This document shows positions 63,479 through 64,000 of a DNA stretch of 64,000 nucleotides, in pieces; the first letter of the stretch is position 1; the number at the start of each line of letters is the position of its first letter. The position numbers and the translations under genes were made by a program. Origin of the DNA: Thalassobius sp965218685 (lineage in GTDB: Bacteria > Pseudomonadota > Alphaproteobacteria > Rhodobacterales > Rhodobacteraceae); contig NZ_OZ244657.1 in the NCBI RefSeq assembly GCF_965218685.1, forward strand, positions 1,984,001 to 2,048,000, in the 5' to 3' direction. The notes under the pieces were generated by a model. That model was not told the DNA's origin. It saw only the letters and a program-made list of their open reading frames with translations, and did no database searches.

Positions 63479-64000
63479 TCAGTTGACCTGCTCGCTGTTT
63501 TCGTCACTCGTCAGCAGGCGTTCCACCAGTTTGCGCAAGTGCATTTCCAGCATGGCTTCAAAGGTCGATCCGTCGTCGAACATGTGGAAAGCGGCGACAT
63601 AGCTGCCGTCCTCGCCAATCAGGAAACGGTCGACATAGTTTTGCAGACGATCAATTTGGTCGAGCCGTTCCAGCACCTCGTTTTTGTCGGCAAGCGACAG
63701 GTGCGGCGCGCCGCTTTTGCGGTAAAGCAGCATTTCAGGACGGCCATTTTCGCGATAGCCATAAAGCGCGTCCTCGAACTCGAACGCGGTCCCGCTGTCG
63801 TAGATCGACCCATCCTCGCGTTTGATCGTGTCCGGCAAAGGAGAGCCGATGCGTGACCACAGGATGCCGATGTAGATATCGGTTTGTCGCGGCGGATGGA
63901 TTTGCGCCTGAAACGTGTCCGAGGCAAGAAGAGGCTCTTCTTCCCAGAGGATCGGAACCAAGTAGGCTTTGCCCGAGAATTCTTCGTTCAGACGGTTGAT
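63479..64000 (-). CDS. DUF4062-like protein (5' end cut by window edge)
   Basis: The frame runs from the right edge to its stop at 63479 (about 173 residues visible). The sequence matches the N-terminal domain of many STAND ATPases: FQAQIHPPRQTDIYIGILWS, then SGTAFEFEDALYGYRENGRP and LLYRKSGAP. In STAND proteins an ATPase follows, but here the protein ends at once (FEAMLEMHLRKLVERLL). It therefore seems to be a stand-alone sensor domain, unless something precedes it outside the window. Confidence 0.75.
   Translation of the reverse strand: MNRLNEEFSGKAYLVPILWEEEPLLASDTFQAQIHPPRQTDIYIGILWSRIGSPLPDTIKREDGSIYDSGTAFEFEDALYGYRENGRPEMLLYRKSGAPHLSLADKNEVLERLDQIDRLQNYVDRFLIGEDGSYVAAFHMFDDGSTFEAMLEMHLRKLVERLLTSDENSEQVN

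Overview
The window looks like chromosome of a Roseobacter-group alphaproteobacterium (Rhodobacteraceae). It is GC-rich. It carries an aa3 cytochrome oxidase gene with a perfect FNR-type box, a glyQ–small membrane protein–glyS cluster, a type 2 argC, paired Lrp-type regulators beside ilvC, and many short GC-rich terminators whose stems end in AAA/TTT. These are inferences from gene content; no taxonomic marker gene is present.

Layout. 1-2116: a response regulator (cut by the window edge) and a hybrid histidine kinase, overlapping by 4 bp. 2306-12655: one long plus-strand cassette of acyl-CoA ligase, a five-gene branched-chain-amino-acid-type ABC transporter, both ETF subunits, an acyl-CoA dehydrogenase of the long DmdC-like type, and a MaoC hydratase. 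Together these could import, activate, desaturate and hydrate one carboxylic acid. 12744-16361: TrkH, a tiny HTH protein of 59 residues, and a secreted protein whose trypsin-like domain has lost all three catalytic residues. 16550-29762: glycyl-tRNA synthetase, a degenerate PPDK-like protein, a cell wall hydrolase, folate genes (an extended folB and folP), a hemerythrin protein, ilvC with two Lrp regulators, and a class V aminotransferase. 29792-43238: housekeeping genes (ubiquinone hydroxylase, carA, yqeY, ctaD, cytochrome c, argC, lipB) plus a processive glycosyltransferase and secreted proteins.

43424-57174 is a 13.7 kb genomic island. It starts in the 3' end of a tRNA-Leu(GAG) gene and ends at a 14-bp direct repeat of that 3' end. 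It holds one complete IS3-family element, two identical 2,569-bp IS91-like elements in direct orientation on either side of a RimB-RimK fusion gene, truncated LysR, IS5 and IS3 remnants, and an AraC regulator with a family VIII-type esterase. No dedicated tRNA-site integrase survives.

57312-64000: a geranylgeranyl-reductase-type flavoprotein, a membrane protein, a ThDP enzyme, a zinc-ribbon protein, and a compact minus-strand cluster of DUF4062-like protein (cut by the window edge), single-domain response regulator and pentapeptide-repeat potassium channel. That last cluster is the best candidate here for an undescribed signalling or defence system.
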